Origin: Nitrospira sp.
Lineage (GTDB): Bacteria > Nitrospirota > Nitrospiria > Nitrospirales > Nitrospiraceae
Length of the DNA: 64,000 nt
Assembly: GCA_009594865.1 (NCBI GenBank)
Contig: VOPT01000051.1
Coordinates: forward strand, 62,001 to 126,000
Direction of reading: 5' to 3'
A program made the translations under genes and the position numbers. Positions 43,008 through 50,803 of the stretch are shown here, one piece after another. The first letter of the stretch is position 1, and each line of letters opens with the position of its first letter. The notes below the pieces were generated by a model, which was not told where the DNA came from, searched no databases, and saw only the letters and a program-made list of their open reading frames with translations.

Positions 43008-43529
43008 ATGTCTGATCTCAAATTGACCGATGCTGAACGGTTGATCTTGGCTAACCAGTACGAGATTCTTGGTCATATCAAGAAAGATGAGCATTACACG
43101 CAAATGTCGGAGACGCTCCGGGACGGACACGAATGGCTATATCAACAGTACTTTGAAAGCCTGAGTGAGAACTTACCGGAGAACAAAGCTATGCATGTTC
43201 TGGAAATTTTGGGCATCTATGGCGATTTGAGAGACAGCTTCGACAAGCTCTCTGACAAGTCAGAAATCGAAGAATCCCAATTGAATTTCCCTGGATTCGA
43301 CGGAAACAATGAAGCGGAGTTGCTCAGCTTTTCCCGCGCCCTGCGAAAGCACGGTCGCTTTGAGACCACGATTGGCCCTGCGGCAAAGAACTCGCACATG
43401 CCAACGACTGAAGTCTATGCGAGAATGATCAATGCTTGGAAAGGCCTTGGCGAGCCAAAGTATCCATACACAAGAGAGCAAATCATAGCCATCCTTGATG
43501 CCAGAATCCATCCGTCCAATCGCAAGTGA
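43008..43529 (+). CDS. YfbU-family protein
   Basis: A 173-residue protein with GGGAG before ATG 43008. It matches YfbU in order: LTDAERLILANQYEIL near the start, a central EILGIYGDLRDSF, then FPGFDGNNEAELLSFSRALRKHGRF and an end with TTEVYARMINAWK and EQIIAILDAR. The family has no settled function; in E. coli it is a conserved small soluble protein. Here it is the first gene inside attL and points inward, separate from the integrase operon, so it looks like cargo. Confidence 0.82.
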   Translation: MSDLKLTDAERLILANQYEILGHIKKDEHYTQMSETLRDGHEWLYQQYFESLSENLPENKAMHVLEILGIYGDLRDSFDKLSDKSEIEESQLNFPGFDGNNEAELLSFSRALRKHGRFETTIGPAAKNSHMPTTEVYARMINAWKGLGEPKYPYTREQIIAILDARIHPSNRK

Positions 43530-43601
43530 AGTCGGCACATGCTGTGCACCGTCTTATGATCGGTGTTCCTTAGGGCAATGGCGCAGGTATCTCTGGCACA
43601 T

Positions 43602-44633
43602 TCACCCGCCAGCATTCTGAGCTTTAATTTCTGGTTCCTGATCTTGATGACTCAAATGGGACATGGCTTTTTGTAGATGTCCTGGAGAGAGATGCTGATA
43701 TCGCAAAGTCATCCGAGGGTCTTTGTGACCGAGAATTTCCATGACGGCTCGCTGGGATACTCCGGCCATGGTCAATGTGCTGGCAACGTCGTGTCTTAGA
43801 TCGTGAAATCGCAACCCTGCAATGCCCAGATCCTTGGTCAATCGTCTGAAGGCGATGGTAACGGCATCCACGCTGAGGGCGGGGAAGACCTTGGCCTGAG
43901 GGTCAAGAGGCCTTAAGAGGCTCTGCAGGGTGTCTCTGAGGGTATCCGTGAGGGGAACCACTCGTCGCTCACCGTTCTTCGTTTTCTCAAAAGCGACGGT
44001 TCGACCTCTCATGTCGATATCACACCAACGCAGAGCGGATAATTCCCCACGCCGCGCGCCAGTCTGGAGCGCAGCTAGGATATACAGTCGAAGGTCGGGC
44101 CTGGCATGTGCCAGGATTGCGCTTCGTTCCTCTGGTGATAGATATCTGACTCGTCCAGGAGGAGGGGTGACTTTCGAAAGCCCTTTCGCAGGCGAGTCCT
44201 TGAGGTATCGCCATGCGACGGCACGGTTGAGGATGTGCTTGAGCCGCATCATCTCTTTTTTGACCGTGCCGCTGGCGACTTTCGTCAGTCGTTCAGCCTG
44301 GAAACGTTCAATCTCTTCATGGCGGATTTTGCTCAATCGCAGCCCACCAAGGGAAGGGACTAGGTGGAGATCGATAGTATGCCGGGCGCGTCGTTGCTCG
44401 TGAAGACTTAGACTCTCCTTGATCGTCGGCCAATATTTCTTCTCGATAAAATCCTTGAGCAACATACCTTCTTCACGGATGCCGGTAATGTCGCCTCGGG
44501 CGATTGAACCAAGTTTGTCCCTGAGTTTTTGCTTGGCGATTCGATGCTCAAGGCTGGCCTTTTCACGATGACGACGGCCTTCTGCGTCCCGATAGTCGAT
44601 CCAGTACCATCCATTTTTGATGAAGACCCCCAT
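43602..44633 (-). CDS. int: Tyrosine integrase of the tRNA-Glu element
   Basis: A 343-residue site-specific recombinase with a GGAGGG site before its ATG. An N-terminal arm-binding segment (MGVFIKNGWYWIDYRDAEGR) and a SAM-like core-binding domain (60-160) precede the catalytic domain: Arg194 (TGARRGE), Lys near 217-219, His277-x2-Arg280 (FHDLRH), His303 (LGHKDPRM) and Tyr312 (RYQH). It is full length and all catalytic residues are present, so it may be active. It is transcribed towards attL as the second gene of an operon. Confidence 0.93.
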   Translation of the reverse strand: MGVFIKNGWYWIDYRDAEGRRHREKASLEHRIAKQKLRDKLGSIARGDITGIREEGMLLKDFIEKKYWPTIKESLSLHEQRRARHTIDLHLVPSLGGLRLSKIRHEEIERFQAERLTKVASGTVKKEMMRLKHILNRAVAWRYLKDSPAKGLSKVTPPPGRVRYLSPEERSAILAHARPDLRLYILAALQTGARRGELSALRWCDIDMRGRTVAFEKTKNGERRVVPLTDTLRDTLQSLLRPLDPQAKVFPALSVDAVTIAFRRLTKDLGIAGLRFHDLRHDVASTLTMAGVSQRAVMEILGHKDPRMTLRYQHLSPGHLQKAMSHLSHQDQEPEIKAQNAGG

Positions 44634-44644
44634 AGCAATCCCTC

Positions 44645-45736
44645 CTACCGTTTCTGTCTTTTTCTTTTCAGCCGTCGAAGATACTTGGGTTTTGCGCGGA
44701 TTGTTCTATCAAGCACAGCACAGCGACTTTCTCCCTTTGGGGTTTTGGGCTCCGGGCAATATTCCGTTCCCCGATGGGATTGAATGAAAAATTCTCCACA
44801 GTGCTCTCGCTTACAACGCTTCATCCGGCCATTGATGACTAAATTGTGTAGGTGCCAATAGGCTATTTCTATGAGGGCGTGGTACTGAAAGAAGCTTCTC
44901 TCGGCCTTACCGTCTGCTTCGATAGCAAGCCGAATCTCTCCAATATTTCTATTGATAAGGTCGCGCCTTAAATGTTTGGCAAACTGAAGTGCAGTCCACG
45001 TCTCTGGTTGAGACCAGAGGATCTTCTTGGTCTGATGTAGAAACGCAAGAGTGAGCTCAAGAGTTAGATGCTTTGATCCTCTTAAATGTGGGGGTTGAAA
45101 TTTTCGTAAGTAAGAGGCTACCGATTCGTTTAGGTAGACAATATCCGACTCATCCATTTCATTTTCGTCTTGAATGATGAGGGTAAGATCGCAACAGAGT
45201 CTAAGGGTTCGAATGTGAGCCCAGATCCAATACAAGAGATCACCCCCGCCACTTAAGAGCCAAGCTTGTTGCATCTTGGAGTCTGTCAGCGCGATTTCGT
45301 TGCAACATCTATAAAACCGTTCTCGCTCATCCCGGATGACCTCTCGTATCCATAGTGCCTTACGATCGTTTGGGATCTCGGGGGGAAGGGTTACATCCTC
45401 CAAGTCTCTTTCAGTATTAAATCTCCTTGCTATCAGTACTTCTGGGTAAGTCGGAAGAAGCTTTGACAGTCCAAGCATTCCATATTTTCTGGTGAAGGAT
45501 AAGAGCCCCGCCTCATCTCCTTCTTGAATCTTGGCTAACTGAATGGGGATGGATTTGTATCTGTGATCGACTGGATACGAATCTCGCGAGTCTGAAGTTT
45601 TAGCAATGAGAATGCCATTCACCACTTCGTAGGCACTTGCCACAGGCCAGCTTTTTCGAAACCCTGTATTGAGGCTCTCAATAGATCTGGGGTCGTCAGG
45701 TTTTGGAGATATGTACGTTCTTTTTTTGAGAGGCAC
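44645..45736 (-). CDS. Element protein with a CGNR-like zinc finger (363 residues)
   Basis: A soluble protein with no overall family recognised. Near its C-terminus it has a zinc-finger pattern, MKRCKREHCGEFFI ... RGTEYC ... SRCA, followed by a strongly basic tail (KPKYLRRLKRKRQKR). This resembles the CGNR finger seen in some transcription factors. It is expressed from the divergent promoter region and its stop lies 11 bp before the integrase start, so it may be the regulator that controls the two divergent units. That role is inferred from position. Confidence 0.65.
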   Translation of the reverse strand: MPLKKRTYISPKPDDPRSIESLNTGFRKSWPVASAYEVVNGILIAKTSDSRDSYPVDHRYKSIPIQLAKIQEGDEAGLLSFTRKYGMLGLSKLLPTYPEVLIARRFNTERDLEDVTLPPEIPNDRKALWIREVIRDERERFYRCCNEIALTDSKMQQAWLLSGGGDLLYWIWAHIRTLRLCCDLTLIIQDENEMDESDIVYLNESVASYLRKFQPPHLRGSKHLTLELTLAFLHQTKKILWSQPETWTALQFAKHLRRDLINRNIGEIRLAIEADGKAERSFFQYHALIEIAYWHLHNLVINGRMKRCKREHCGEFFIQSHRGTEYCPEPKTPKGESRCAVLDRTIRAKPKYLRRLKRKRQKR

Positions 45737-45750
45737 TTTTCATCTCAATA

Positions 45751-45787
45751 TTGGTTATCGGTAACGTATATAGACGCCGATAACCAA
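45751..45787. promoter_or_regulatory. Long inverted repeat between divergent element operons
   Basis: Perfect 11-bp arms TTGGTTATCGG and CCGATAACCAA lie 15 bp apart. Part of this site (GGTTATCGGTAA, 45753-45764) recurs exactly at 48683-48694. The position between the integrase operon and the xis/primase operon indicates a shared operator. Confidence 0.75.
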
Positions 45788-45846
45788 CAATATTACCCTG
45801 TCGTGATCCGTGTCAACACCACTAGCGACGCATGAGGGAGGAACGT

Positions 45847-46062
45847 ATGAAGGAACGTACGTTGAAGAAAGAAACGATAGGTTCACTGTTCACGGTTGAG
45901 GAAACGGCAATCCGCCTAGCGGTGAAGCCCTCGACCATTCGCCGTCGCATCCTAGAGCATCGTATCGACTTCGTGAAAATTGGACGCAATGTCCGAATCC
46001 CGGAGAGTGCCATAGAGAAATTGATAGAGGGCGGACTCTCGATTGCCGTCAGTGATCGATGA
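45847..46062 (+). CDS. Excisionase-like helix-turn-helix protein
   Basis: A 71-residue MerR/Xis-type HTH protein with GAGGGAGGAA before ATG 45847. It contains SLFTVEETAIRLAVKPSTIRR (HTH) and KIGRNVRIPESAIEKLIE (wing), the standard excisionase/AlpA pattern. It overlaps the primase gene by four bases (ATGA). It probably directs excision and may activate its operon. Confidence 0.85.
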   Translation: MKERTLKKETIGSLFTVEETAIRLAVKPSTIRRRILEHRIDFVKIGRNVRIPESAIEKLIEGGLSIAVSDR

Positions 46063-48386
46063 TCCTAGAGCCAAGCGAGAAGACTATTCATGGCTCAGGA
46101 TGCCACACGCTTCACGAAGACCATGTGCTGGATCTTCGCAGATCGGGGTTGAGCGATGACACGATTCGGATCCTCCGCATAACTGCCGTTCGACCGCATG
46201 ATTTGCGGCAGTTCTCCGGTGCTATCACAGCGTACAGCATCCCCTATTTCTCCTTGACCGGAGAAGTGAACGGATTTACGCGCGCGAGATTATTTCCGCC
46301 CCTCAAAACCGAAAATGGCCACGCACAGAAATACACTCAGGCTGGAGGGACTGCGCCGCACCTCTACCTTCCCCCGCTTAGGAACTGGCAGGAGATAGCT
46401 AGTGACCACAAGCAGGCGTTCCTTATTACTGAGGGGGAGAAGAAAGCGGCGAAGGCCTGCCAGGAAGGGCTAAACGTGGCAGCAGTAGGCGGCGTATGGA
46501 ACTGGAGGGTGCGGATTGACAGCGGTGAAAGAATTACGATTCCCGAACTAGACGCTTTTGTATTCAGCGGTAGAAAAGTCGAACTTGTCCCTGATAGCGA
46601 TGCGTGGCGATCCGAGAAGATGCAGCACATTTTAGGCGGATTTTACGCCCTCGGAATGGAGCTTCAGCGTAAGGGCGCGCAAGTCAGAATCGTGCGACTG
46701 CCCGATATCGCCGGTGAGAAGATTGGCCTTGATGATTGGTTAGTGAAAGAGACGGGTTCAGCACAACTGTCTGTTGAACACCTGGAGAGAATTGACCTTG
46801 CCGATTCTCGGCTGCACAGAATTGCAGCATGGTGGCAAGCGTGGACTCGAAGGCAAGAACGCGCTGCGGCATTGGCACAAACAGATCTCGCGAAACTTGT
46901 GAACGATATTCGTCTTAATCAATCGTTCAAACCATTCGAGAAAAAGCGCGATATTGCAGATCATGCGGTGAGGGATCTACGTGAACGAGGTCGGCTGATA
47001 AGAACGGACGATGATGAGTTGCTGTATTTCGATGCCACGGCAAAGACCTTGGAGCGAATTGAAGGGGCAGACTTTCTTGCCGCTCTCTGTGACAGGCTTG
47101 GCCTAAATCAGACCGAAGAGGAAACCCGGTTTGTACAAGCTGAGATTGTCACTCAGGCGCGGGTACGGGGAGAAAGAGCCGTTGTTCATCGGTTCGCGTA
47201 TTGGGACAAGAACAAGCACACCCTATATATCTGGGCAGGGAATGGATCGATCTACGTATGCGACGGAACAGCAATCAAGATAAGCGACAATGGAACGGAT
47301 GGAGTCCTTTTTAATGAGGAGTCTCTATTCGAGCCAGTCGCACCAGATTCAGATGCTTCGGTGGAAGACTTCCATACTGCGTTCCAATTTCTTCCGATTG
47401 AAAACCTTCCTGTTCCAGGTGCAACGCTGGCCGTACTGAAAACCTGGGTGCTTTCAATCTTCTTTCTGGAACTCCTCCCGGTTCGCCCTATTCTGACCAT
47501 CTTTGGCGAACAGAATAGCGGAAAGTCTTCTACTGCAAGGTTTCTCGGCCTTCTTCTTTTTGGAAAACGTTTTGAAGTTGGGGGATTCCGCTCAGACAAG
47601 AGTGGGGAATCTGATTTTCTGGCAGCTATCACCAATCAGCGATTAACCGTTTATGACAATGCAGATAGTCCAGCGTCTTGGTTAGGGGATCATCTAGCAC
47701 GAGCTGCAACTGGTGCCGTGATTCAGCGGAGACAATACCATACCACCAATAATCTCATATCTTATCGTCCGAACACGTTTATCGCTCTAACCTCACGGGA
47801 TCCGCGGTGGAATCGAGACGATGTTGCGAAGAGGCTTTTGCCGATTCGCCTGTACTCGCTTCAGCAAGGCGGGAACATGCCGGAAGGCACACTCAAAGAC
47901 ACTGTTCTTCAAGCGCGCCCAAAGATTTGGGGAGGCATGCTTCAATTCCTCAATGTGGCAGTGGAATTGATGAAGGCTGAAGTGACGTCGTATCGGTCAA
48001 GTCATCGACTAGCTGACTTTCATCGGTTAGGAACCTTTCTCGCTCGATCAATGGGAGTTGAATCTCTCTTTGAATCTGGGATGGAAAATCTTAACCAGTC
48101 TCAGCTCGATCTCTTAGCTGAGAGTGATGAGCGCCTTGACCTTGTGCGCTTATGGATCGATCAGTTTCCGGGAGGATTAGGCGAGATCAGTATCTCGGTC
48201 CAACAGCTATTCATTTCACTCAAAGACAAGTATCCGGGCTCAGAAAGGAACTTCCCCTTCCGAAGTCCGCATGCGCTAGGTTCTTGGCTCTCAAAGAACA
48301 AAGAGCTAATCAAGTCTCAGCTTGGCGTCTCAATCATGGATGATCGGTCGCAGGGGAAGCGCGGCTGGATTTTTTCCAGCACCTAA
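46059..48386 (+). CDS. Replication primase-helicase-like protein (Toprim + P-loop ATPase)
   Basis: A 775-residue protein. The N-terminal part resembles DUF3854/Toprim proteins (HEDHVLDLRRSGLS; ITEGEKKAAKACQ with the catalytic Glu; LVPDSDAW with the metal Asp). The C-terminal ATPase has a Walker A GEQNSGKS at 483-490 and a Walker-B-like LTVYDNAD near 529-536, then conserved ALTSRDPRWNRDDVAKRLLPI. This combination is typical of plasmid and phage-satellite replication proteins. It overlaps the HTH gene, and an iteron array begins 12 bp after its stop. Confidence 0.85.
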   Translation: MILEPSEKTIHGSGCHTLHEDHVLDLRRSGLSDDTIRILRITAVRPHDLRQFSGAITAYSIPYFSLTGEVNGFTRARLFPPLKTENGHAQKYTQAGGTAPHLYLPPLRNWQEIASDHKQAFLITEGEKKAAKACQEGLNVAAVGGVWNWRVRIDSGERITIPELDAFVFSGRKVELVPDSDAWRSEKMQHILGGFYALGMELQRKGAQVRIVRLPDIAGEKIGLDDWLVKETGSAQLSVEHLERIDLADSRLHRIAAWWQAWTRRQERAAALAQTDLAKLVNDIRLNQSFKPFEKKRDIADHAVRDLRERGRLIRTDDDELLYFDATAKTLERIEGADFLAALCDRLGLNQTEEETRFVQAEIVTQARVRGERAVVHRFAYWDKNKHTLYIWAGNGSIYVCDGTAIKISDNGTDGVLFNEESLFEPVAPDSDASVEDFHTAFQFLPIENLPVPGATLAVLKTWVLSIFFLELLPVRPILTIFGEQNSGKSSTARFLGLLLFGKRFEVGGFRSDKSGESDFLAAITNQRLTVYDNADSPASWLGDHLARAATGAVIQRRQYHTTNNLISYRPNTFIALTSRDPRWNRDDVAKRLLPIRLYSLQQGGNMPEGTLKDTVLQARPKIWGGMLQFLNVAVELMKAEVTSYRSSHRLADFHRLGTFLARSMGVESLFESGMENLNQSQLDLLAESDERLDLVRLWIDQFPGGLGEISISVQQLFISLKDKYPGSERNFPFRSPHALGSWLSKNKELIKSQLGVSIMDDRSQGKRGWIFSST

Positions 48387-48397
48387 GTTTCAGAAAA

Positions 48398-48596
48398 AGG
48401 TGTCAACATGTCATTTAGCATTCAAATAGCTGATAACGTTATCGCTTTCACGGACATCTTCTTAAAACAACGTGTCACGCGAAGGTGTCACCCATGACAC
48501 GTTGCCATCTTCGTGACACCTTCGTTGATGTAAGGTGTCATCGATAAAATATTGAAAAACCGCCTCTTTCTCATTTCTTTGACACGTTGACACCTT
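48398..48596. repeat. GTGTCA iteron array, putative replication origin
   Basis: Eight copies of GTGTCA or its complement TGACAC: 48400-48405, 48472-48477, 48485-48490, 48495-48500, 48514-48519, 48535-48540, 48580-48585, 48588-48593. Most extend to AAGGTGTCA/TGACACCTT or AACGTGTCA/TGACACGTT. Two pairs are nested as an inverted array around about 48492. AT-rich DNA (48541-48580) lies between the sixth and seventh copies. This matches origins of replicating elements, directly after the primase gene. Confidence 0.8.
48432..48443. promoter_or_regulatory. 12-bp perfect palindrome within the iteron region
   Basis: GATAACGTTATC shares the GTTATC half-site with the operator at 45751-45787. It lies between the first and second iterons, so the element regulator may also act at the origin. 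Confidence 0.5.
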
Positions 48597-48682
48597 TTTT
48601 AGATAAAGCGTTGATAGAAAAGAGAAGCTAAGTGAACCGTTAAGCCCCCACCACAAAGCCTTCCTCTCGGTGCGCAAGTGCA

Positions 48683-48694
48683 GGTTATCGGTAA
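48683..48694. promoter_or_regulatory. Second copy of the operator 12-mer before the downstream gene block
   Basis: GGTTATCGGTAA is identical to 45753-45764. It lies 42 bp before the first gene of the right-hand block. Confidence 0.6.
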
Positions 48695-48735
48695 GCATCA
48701 TTGAGAAGCCTAAGAAAAGCTCATAAGAAGAGCTC

Positions 48736-49155
48736 ATGAGCGCTTCTGACAGCAAAAAAAGAGCTTCTCGCAGCTTCACAGCCCAAACGTTTAAGACATT
48801 CAACCCCAAGCTTTCGTATCGAGTCCTTCCTGGAGCGAAAGAAGTGGAGGTCTCGATCACTGTTGATCAGAAGTGGGGAGACATTGCTGTTGAAGTCCTT
48901 CGGTTCATGAACCAGATGGTGAGATCGGTCGATCGATTATCTGAGGCAGGGTTTCGGCAAACGCGGATAGAGAATATTCTGGCAAACATGGAGCTTCAGT
49001 ACAGGAGAATTCGTGATCGGTACGCGGTTCTAAGGGCAGAAGGGGTCAAGCATCGAATGGCAGTCTATAACCTCGTCAAGGATAGAAACCTGCCTTTCCA
49101 TGGGCGATGGGGATATTCTCATTACAATTGGTGCGTGCGGACACCTCCACGCTGA
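48736..49155 (+). CDS. Element protein (139 residues), unknown
   Basis: A basic, mixed alpha/beta protein. Recognisable segments are SFTAQTFKTFNPKLSYRVLPG and a helical middle (ILANMELQYRRIRDRYAVL), then a Trp/Tyr-rich end (GRWGYSHYNWCV). No family recognised. It follows the operator copy and opens the right-hand gene block. A DNA-binding role is possible from its charge but unproven. Confidence 0.6.
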   Translation: MSASDSKKRASRSFTAQTFKTFNPKLSYRVLPGAKEVEVSITVDQKWGDIAVEVLRFMNQMVRSVDRLSEAGFRQTRIENILANMELQYRRIRDRYAVLRAEGVKHRMAVYNLVKDRNLPFHGRWGYSHYNWCVRTPPR

Positions 49156-49204
49156 GCCGTGTTTGAGGTGGTAAAGAGGGAATTGTATGCCATTAGGAGC
49201 GCTT

Positions 49205-49483
49205 ATGCCTAAGAATGCTGCATCCGCTGATCAGGGCTTCACACAGAAGTGCTTCCCTGACCTCCCTTGGCCTCTCAAAGACTGGTGCAAGGCTCGTGGG
49301 GGGAGTGCCCCACCGCCTTGGCGACCGAACCCAAACCGTGGTGATCAATCCGTCCCTAACTATGTCGGAGAAGCTCTTACAGAGACCGATATTGGGACCA
49401 AAGTTAAGGTGGTATTTTTCGTTACCGCGGCGTTAATGGCCTTATGGTTTGGTACGCGAGTGTATGAAGCTTGGAAGCGTTAA
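49205..49483 (+). CDS. Element membrane protein (92 residues)
   Basis: ATG 49205 has AGGAG five bases upstream, better than the ATG at 49187. The N-terminal two thirds are hydrophilic and Pro/Trp-rich (FPDLPWPLKDWCKA); one C-terminal transmembrane helix (VVFFVTAALMALWFGTRVY) follows. The topology resembles a tail-anchored protein. No family recognised. Confidence 0.6.
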   Translation: MPKNAASADQGFTQKCFPDLPWPLKDWCKARGGSAPPPWRPNPNRGDQSVPNYVGEALTETDIGTKVKVVFFVTAALMALWFGTRVYEAWKR

Positions 49484-49494
49484 GGAGGTTCGAT

Positions 49495-49899
49495 ATGGTC
49501 AGCGGTGAGCAACAGCTACAATGCCCAATCTGCCAACAAGTCATGACGCTCAGAGGACTCCACGGCCATTTGCGCATCAAGCATAACAAGGCGAAAGAGG
49601 ATGTTATGAACCTCATTGGGCAGGCACCGGTGGATCCGGACGAAAAGACAGAAGAAATTCTCAATCTTCTGGAAATGCTCAAACATTTAAAAGAGCAACA
49701 TGTTGGGATTAATGTCTTGAAAACCAGAGGGTGCTTTGAGCATGAAGAGGTAGAGGTCCAAGTGATGAGCTCCCTCCAGAGAGAGGCCGGAGTCATTGTT
49801 GATCGACTGACCGAATTGGGCGTGACACTGGATGAGGCCGACATTATGGCCTATTGTATGACTCTCAAAAGGCAGACGCGAAGTAGCATAGAGATATGA
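49495..49899 (+). CDS. Element protein with a C2H2-like zinc finger (134 residues)
   Basis: A perfect TAAGGAGG site precedes the ATG. A finger-like CPICQQVMTLRGLHGHLRIKH (Cys2-His2 pattern) lies at the N-terminus, followed by an acidic helical region with LEMLKHLKEQH. It may be a DNA-binding regulator. It overlaps the next gene by four bases. Confidence 0.7.
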   Translation: MVSGEQQLQCPICQQVMTLRGLHGHLRIKHNKAKEDVMNLIGQAPVDPDEKTEEILNLLEMLKHLKEQHVGINVLKTRGCFEHEEVEVQVMSSLQREAGVIVDRLTELGVTLDEADIMAYCMTLKRQTRSSIEI

Positions 49900-50222
49900 T
49901 TTCAGAAGACGATCTACTCGCCGCTGATGTCAGCTTCGATCCGCCCCTCTATAAGAAACGGGTCAAGACGCATCAGGTCTACTTGATTCCTCGGTTGGGA
50001 AGCATTGTGAAGGGAAAGGTGATGGGAATCGTTCTTTCTCGGACCATGGATAGAGTCCTGGGCCGATGGTCGATCACGATGGAAATTCCTGTGACGTTGG
50101 CCTATGACAACCGGCCTGAATATGAGGTCAAGGAATTCCCAATCAGCGACTTGACGAGAGAAAGTCTGTACCATCGCATCCTAGAAGCCTTTCAAAAAGA
50201 GTCACATCGCATCGGATTTTAA
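49896..50222 (+). CDS. Element small protein, paralog A (108 residues)
   Basis: A soluble beta-rich protein. Key pattern: HQVYLIPRLGSIVKGK, then MEIPVTLAYDNRPE and FPISDLTRESLYHRIL. The following gene encodes a protein with the same pattern in the same order, so the two are tandem paralogs. No family recognised. ATGA overlap with the zinc-finger gene. Confidence 0.6.
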   Translation: MISEDDLLAADVSFDPPLYKKRVKTHQVYLIPRLGSIVKGKVMGIVLSRTMDRVLGRWSITMEIPVTLAYDNRPEYEVKEFPISDLTRESLYHRILEAFQKESHRIGF

Positions 50223-50276
50223 GTCCTCGTGTCGTCTGGTTGGATTCCCACATCACATGACAGGCCGGGATAAAGT

Positions 50277-50564
50277 ATGAACGACGAAGAACAAGCTGAC
50301 CTGCAAAACGCCGAGCTGAAGTTCTATCCGCAGCTGGGGACGAAGACGAGAGAAGCGCGAGAGGTATACCTTACAACCGCATCAGGCAAGATCTGTCGGG
50401 GCATTCAAGTCTGGCGTGGAAAGGTGAAGATGCCATTGTGCCTTGTGCTGCACAATTGTCCTGAAATAAGTGAGCGTCAGGTGCCTCTGTCAGAGTCAAC
50501 GCAGAAATGGTTGACGAAGAGAATTAAGGATATGTTGTTTAACGCTGCAGCCGGCCTTTTGTAG
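50277..50564 (+). CDS. Element small protein, paralog B (95 residues)
   Basis: Aligns by eye with paralog A: REVYLTTASGKICRG, VKMPLCLVLHNCPE, VPLSESTQKWLTKRIK. Sequence identity is low but the order and spacing of the VYL, MP/IP, PE, P-x-S and RI positions agree. It is the last gene before the right-end repeats. No function recognised. Confidence 0.6.
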   Translation: MNDEEQADLQNAELKFYPQLGTKTREAREVYLTTASGKICRGIQVWRGKVKMPLCLVLHNCPEISERQVPLSESTQKWLTKRIKDMLFNAAAGLL

Positions 50565-50580
50565 TTCGGCCTCATTTTCT

Positions 50581-50635
50581 GGTTCCCATATGGTGCCCAT
50601 ATGGTGCCCACTCAGTGCCCATATAGTGTCCATTC
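50581..50635 (+). repeat. Five tandem 11-bp repeats inside attR
   Basis: Units GGTTCCCATAT, GGTGCCCATAT, GGTGCCCACTC, AGTGCCCATAT, AGTGTCCATTC in perfect 11-bp phase. Eleven bp is about one helical turn, so a protein would bind all copies on one DNA face. Two more units lie inside attL. Confidence 0.75.
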
Positions 50636-50753
50636 TCAGTCTCTCTGGATCACACTCCATCACAATCAAAGTCTCCATAACTGATCATTTTTCCTGCTGT
50701 TTCTCGCTTTCAGTCGTTCTCAGTCGTAAATGGTCATAACGACCTGATTTGCT

Positions 50754-50797
50754 CTCTCAAGGCTCAGACACGGGTTCAAATCCCGTTGGGACCACCA
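50754..50797 (+). other. attR core: second 44-bp copy of the tRNA-Glu 3' end
   Basis: Identical to 42874-42917 but with no complete tRNA around it, so this is the distal junction of the element. Confidence 0.9.
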
Positions 50798-50803
50798 ACC
50801 TTT

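Larger units (their letters stand above)
42874..50797 (+). mobile_element. Integrated element in tRNA-Glu, phage-satellite-like, with replication module
   Basis: An island of about 7.9 kb bounded by a 44-bp perfect direct repeat of the tRNA 3' end. It carries a YfbU-family gene, a tyrosine integrase, an excisionase-like HTH gene, a primase-helicase-like gene with an iteron array after it, and five further small genes. Two divergent transcription blocks flank an 11-bp inverted repeat. Base composition is visibly more AT-rich than the surroundings (by eye). No structural phage, conjugation or toxin-antitoxin genes are recognised. Gene set and layout resemble replicating satellites; what the element does for itself or its host is unknown. 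Confidence 0.85.

Noticed and set aside
50581-50635. CRISPR-like repeats
   Set aside because: The units are 11 bp with no unique spacers and no cas genes; they suit protein-binding sites.
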